Shown here one piece after another: positions 61,084 through 64,000 of a stretch of 64,000 nucleotides of DNA (the first letter of the stretch is position 1; each line of letters begins with the position of its first letter). The notes under the pieces were generated by a model. It saw only the letters and a program-made list of their open reading frames with translations, made no database searches and was not told where the DNA came from. Made by a program: the position numbers and the translations under genes. The DNA comes from Candidatus Kryptoniota bacterium (lineage in GTDB: Bacteria; Bacteroidota; Ignavibacteria; Kryptoniales; Kryptoniaceae), in the NCBI GenBank assembly GCA_938074445.1, contig CALJEK010000003.1, positions 80,709-144,708 on the forward strand. Reading direction: 5' to 3'.

Positions 61084-62220
61084 TTAAATCGTTGTCTTCA
61101 TAATGCCTTTATGCCTTAACATTGCCCCAATTCCTTGATTCAAAGTATTCGAATAAAAAATCGGGTAGATCTCGGCGCCTTTTTCAACGGCGACATCGAT
61201 AAGTTTAAAAATTATATTTGATTCACGTATAAGATTTGTTCCGCACTTCGGGCATTTATCTTCTTTTAAGGCGAGATAACTACACGAGGGGCAATATTTA
61301 CCCGCATAAGTAAAATCAAGATTGAAAACAAGCTTATTCACATTAGCCTCATTCAAAGCCCTAATTGTATCTTTAATTCCAACAACAGCCATTCTTGAGG
61401 TTTCCGAATTAGCATGTGTCTCAAGTTGTTCAATTATTTCCTTTTCTTTTTCAATTTCAAGCTTCATCTGAAGTTCGAGTGATTTTCTTAAAATATCACT
61501 CTCTTTTGCATCAATTGGCAAATTAAAAGAGCCCCCATAGGTCTTTTTAAGATACGGATGCAATCGTTCAACAAACAAATTAATGTCCTGTGGCTTTGCT
61601 CCAATAAAAAGAACATCAAAATTCTCAGCCTGATAGAGCTCAAGTAATTTATCGGCAATCTTTTTATAATGCTCCATTATTTTATTTATTTGATGCTCCG
61701 CTACTCTTGATTCATCATATCCGCGATATCCGGCAATTTTTATCTTTTTGGGCGTCTCGCCGTAGATTTCTTCTTTCAAAACTATCTCGTTGCCGAAAAT
61801 TTCAAAGATTTTTGCCTTGCGGTGGTCAAATATGACAGTGCAAATTTTATAAAGCTTCGAAAAAATTACAAATAAAGGGCGAACATATGGATTTTTATCG
61901 ATAACAAATAAATTGGGTGGAGAAACATTTAACTCGTAAACCTGCCAGAAATTTTCCTTGCTACAGGAGAATATCGCAATTCCTTTTGTTTTAACAATGT
62001 CAAGATTTTGCGTGATGTAAAGTTCCATTTTCTTTATATCCTGTAAGACATCGTCGGTGGCTTCAAGTTTCTTCTCTTTTACCAAGTCTTTAAATATAAC
62101 CTCAACTTCTTTCTTTGAGAATTTGCTACCATCGGTGTTAAGATAGAGCGAGGAAACAAGACAAGATTTGGGCTGATAATTTTTCAATTCTTTTAGCTGT
62201 TTCTCTGATTTGATCTGCAT
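61084..62220 (-). CDS. Bacterial eRF1-like (baeRF) protein with zinc ribbon
   Basis: 378 residues from ATG 62220; the long upstream frame overlaps the rhomboid gene and is rejected (GGGGGCGG precedes the ATG as a ribosome-binding site). Segments VSSLYLNTDGSKFSKKEVEV, KGIAIFSCSKENFWQVYEL, FVIDKNPYVRPLFVIFSKLYKICTVIFDHRKAKIFEIFG and GYDESRVAEHQINKIMEHYKKIADKLLEL are those of eRF1-like bacterial proteins. The GGQ hydrolysis loop is absent. A C4 zinc ribbon (CPSCSYLALKEDKCPKCG) follows. Role unknown; possibly ribosome rescue or peptidyl-tRNA binding. Confidence 0.75.
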   Translation of the reverse strand: MQIKSEKQLKELKNYQPKSCLVSSLYLNTDGSKFSKKEVEVIFKDLVKEKKLEATDDVLQDIKKMELYITQNLDIVKTKGIAIFSCSKENFWQVYELNVSPPNLFVIDKNPYVRPLFVIFSKLYKICTVIFDHRKAKIFEIFGNEIVLKEEIYGETPKKIKIAGYRGYDESRVAEHQINKIMEHYKKIADKLLELYQAENFDVLFIGAKPQDINLFVERLHPYLKKTYGGSFNLPIDAKESDILRKSLELQMKLEIEKEKEIIEQLETHANSETSRMAVVGIKDTIRALNEANVNKLVFNLDFTYAGKYCPSCSYLALKEDKCPKCGTNLIRESNIIFKLIDVAVEKGAEIYPIFYSNTLNQGIGAMLRHKGIMKTTI

Positions 62221-62246
62221 AGATCCGCCCCCATTAAATTTTTTAT

Positions 62247-62915
62247 TTAGTAACGATTTCTTCTGATAAAGATAAACGATAATAAAACACCAGCGACAAA
62301 ACCACCAATATGAGCCCACCATGCGACGCCACCTGTAGCAGCACCTAATGAAGCAACGCCACTAAAAAGTTGAAGCAGAAACCATATACCCAAAAAAACA
62401 AAAGCTGAAACCTCAATCAAATCGAAGAAAAAGAGAATCGGAACCAAAGCTATAACCCTGGAATGCGGGAAAAGAACAAAATATGCACCTAAAACCCCCG
62501 ATATCGCACCGCTTGCGCCAACTGCTGGAATTTCAGAATCCGGGTTTATATAAACATGCGCAAACCCTGCAAAGAAACCGCAAAGCAAATAGAACAAGAA
62601 AAACTTAAAATGACCCATCCTATCCTCAACATTATCACCAAAAACCCAAAGATATATCATATTTCCAATCAAGTGAAACCAACCACCATGTAGAAACATA
62701 GAAGTTAAAAATGGATAATACACTAACAAAAAAGGCGCCCCGGACTTCTTTAACTCAAAATATGTTGCGGGTACAACCCCGAAAAGATCAAAGAATTCAG
62801 ATAAATTCTCACCAAGCGTGAGTTCAAAAAGAAAAACGAAAATGTTCAATATAATTAAACTAACGGTAACAAACGGATAAGTTCGCGATGGTATTGTATC
62901 CTTAAGCGGTATCAA
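62247..62915 (-). CDS. Rhomboid-family intramembrane serine protease
   Basis: 222 residues. Active-site Ser in VGASGAISGVLGAY and His in WWAHIGGFVAGVL; TSMFLHGGWFHLIGNMIYLWVFG is the conserved TM2/L1 region. The N-terminus starts IPLKDTIPSRTYPFVT and there are six to seven membrane helices. It cleaves membrane proteins within the bilayer. It lies 23 bases after the GlcF-like gene and 26 bases before the baeRF gene. Confidence 0.92.
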   Translation of the reverse strand: MIPLKDTIPSRTYPFVTVSLIILNIFVFLFELTLGENLSEFFDLFGVVPATYFELKKSGAPFLLVYYPFLTSMFLHGGWFHLIGNMIYLWVFGDNVEDRMGHFKFFLFYLLCGFFAGFAHVYINPDSEIPAVGASGAISGVLGAYFVLFPHSRVIALVPILFFFDLIEVSAFVFLGIWFLLQLFSGVASLGAATGGVAWWAHIGGFVAGVLLSFIFIRRNRY

Positions 62916-62938
62916 CTTTCACCTCGCTTATTTTTATA

Positions 62939-64000
62939 CTATTGCGTCAGTGGTTTAGTTAAACCCTTTTGAAAAAGTTCTTGATAAGCGGTTAAACTAT
63001 TATTTGATAATTTATAAGCAAGATTTAACAAAGTTATGGGGTGCATAACTTTAACATTCGCCCCCGCTTTCTTAATTCCATATTCAATTTGAGCATGACA
63101 TCCAGGATTTGCCGTTAAAACAACATCAGCTTTCGTTTCAAGAATATTTCTTATTTTCCGTTCAAGGATCTTCATAGAATCATCATACCTAAGTATGTTA
63201 TAAATTCCTGCACTCCCACAACACCATGTTGATTCATTCATCTCAACTAAGTTAACCCCAGGAATTGACTTTATTATTGTCCTCGGCTGCATCGTTATTT
63301 TCTGAGTATGTGCGAGATGACAAGCATCGTGATAGGTTACATTTAAATTTATCTGGGCTTCGGGTTTTTTGAAATCAATCTCACATAGAAATTCGTTTAT
63401 ATCCTTTGTTATTCTGCTTATATGCTCAGCCTTTTCTCTTAAGGTTTCATCTCCCTTGAAGAGTTCCCCATATTCCTTCATAAAAGCACCACAACCAGCT
63501 GAATTTATAACTATTGCATCAAGTTCATATTTTGAAAACTCAATTATATTTTTTCTCGCGAGTTTTTTTGCCGTTTCAATATCTCCATAATGAGCCATAA
63601 CAGAACCACAACAGACCTGCTTTTTGGGGATATAAATTTCACAGCCATTCTCCAACAAAACTTCAATCGAATCAACATTGATATCTGAATACATAACATT
63701 CATAAAGCAACCCGTTAAAAAGCCAACTTTATACTTAACATCTCCATTAGGTTTTAAAACCTCGGGGAAAATTTCATCCGAAAACTTATCCGAAATTTTG
63801 GGTGCAAGTTCCTCGATTTGCTGTAAGCGTTTGGGGATTATTTCATTTAACTTAACCTTTCGAATTAAACCACTCAAGCTATTTTGATAAAATCGCACCA
63901 AATGTGCAAAAAATTTAAAAACAGCGTTCGAAGAGAAAATGAATCTGAAAATAATTTTCTTGATCAATTTTTGTTTATCTTTACCAAGTTTGAAAATTTT
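62939..64000 (-). CDS. GlcF/heterodisulfide-reductase-like Fe-S oxidoreductase (3' part)
   Basis: The frame is open to the right edge (IFKLGKDKQKLIKKIIF precedes the internal TTG at 63967), so the gene starts outside the window and its N-terminal ferredoxin part is missing here. The visible 350 residues carry two CCG domains: GCFMNVMYSDIN..QVCCGSVMAHYGD and VTYHDACHLAHTQ..STWCCGSAGIYN. This is the pattern of glycolate oxidase Fe-S subunit GlcF and lactate-utilisation LutA relatives. It presumably hands electrons from an FAD partner to the membrane chain. Confidence 0.82.
   Translation of the reverse strand, partial: KIFKLGKDKQKLIKKIIFRFIFSSNAVFKFFAHLVRFYQNSLSGLIRKVKLNEIIPKRLQQIEELAPKISDKFSDEIFPEVLKPNGDVKYKVGFLTGCFMNVMYSDINVDSIEVLLENGCEIYIPKKQVCCGSVMAHYGDIETAKKLARKNIIEFSKYELDAIVINSAGCGAFMKEYGELFKGDETLREKAEHISRITKDINEFLCEIDFKKPEAQINLNVTYHDACHLAHTQKITMQPRTIIKSIPGVNLVEMNESTWCCGSAGIYNILRYDDSMKILERKIRNILETKADVVLTANPGCHAQIEYGIKKAGANVKVMHPITLLNLAYKLSNNSLTAYQELFQKGLTKPLTQ

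Noticed and set aside
62221..62322. Longer start of the baeRF gene
   Set aside because: It would overlap the end of the rhomboid gene and gives an implausible N-terminus; the ATG at 62220 has a ribosome-binding site.
1..64000. CRISPR arrays, tRNA, rRNA and insertion sequences
   Set aside because: No regularly spaced direct repeats, no transposase frames and no recognisable structural RNA were found by reading; no gene-free stretch exceeds about 300 bases. A dedicated tRNA or covariance scan was not possible.

Overview
The window is a densely packed, AT-rich bacterial chromosome segment of about 63 genes. It has almost no intergenic space and no mobile elements, CRISPR, rRNA or tRNA genes. 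Several features point to the Bacteroidota/Chlorobi-Ignavibacteria (FCB) side of the tree. These are a type IX secretion plug-like protein (DUF5103), DUF5916 and FadL-like outer-membrane barrels, a Bacteroidota-style Ig-like lipoprotein, and promoters that read TTTG-N19/20-TAnnTTT instead of the usual -35/-10. A THEP1 NTPase, an archaemetzincin, a c-type-haem sensor kinase and a NrfD-type respiratory subunit suggest a respiring, possibly thermophilic lineage (Ignavibacteria or Kryptonia-like). That placement is inference; no marker gene was compared.

Layout. 1-4300 (+): the end of a NrfD/HybB quinol-interacting membrane subunit, an H-protein-like protein without its lipoyl lysine, and a two-component system (haem-motif kinase plus sigma-54 activator). 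4306-8572: archaemetzincin (+), a minus-strand cluster of YwiC-like membrane protein, methyltransferase and thioredoxin-fold protein, and an Ig-domain lipoprotein (+). 8569-15585: two zinc alcohol dehydrogenases, type 1 IPP isomerase, and a mixed minus-strand operon (S33 peptidase lipoprotein, murein amidase, unknown exported protein, 3-hydroxyacyl-CoA dehydrogenase, ADH). 15706-23627 (-): RpiB, an operon of glycogen synthase, GmhB, DNRLRE-like lipoprotein, barrel and TPR protein ending in a terminator, then asparaginase and a PEBP protein.

23749-32864 (mostly +): FtsB/DivIC, RarA, ROK kinase, YbaB, RecR, THEP1, and the classic rpmH-rnpA-yidD-yidC block followed by a VanX-type dipeptidase. 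rpmH is short and overlaps rnpA. A convergent minus pair (DUF2934 protein and a thioredoxin-like protein without CXXC) lies inside. 32892-38641 (-): upp, an orphan FecCD permease, a LOG-family protein, a sugar nucleotidyltransferase, metK and ahcY, probably one long operon with an S-adenosylmethionine cycle at its end. 38817-45778 (+): thiolase, 3-hydroxybutyryl-CoA dehydrogenase and acyl-CoA dehydrogenase (a beta-oxidation or butanoyl-CoA module), then gltX, an acyltransferase-like membrane protein and a quinone-oxidoreductase-type MDR protein.

45884-51705 (+) is the most system-like locus: a perfect inverted-repeat operator, a TetR repressor, an RND/MMPL transporter, a LolA-like periplasmic carrier, a DUF3108 protein and an outer-membrane barrel, closed by a strong terminator. 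Together they look like a self-contained, repressor-controlled envelope-spanning conveyor for a hydrophobic molecule. 51710-64000 (-): S9 peptidase with an extra C-terminal domain, DUF5916 barrel, CCA-adding-type nucleotidyltransferase, Gfo/Idh/MocA oxidoreductase, DUF5103 protein, HAD phosphatase, an eRF1-like (baeRF) protein with a zinc ribbon, rhomboid protease, and a GlcF-like Fe-S oxidoreductase running off the right edge.
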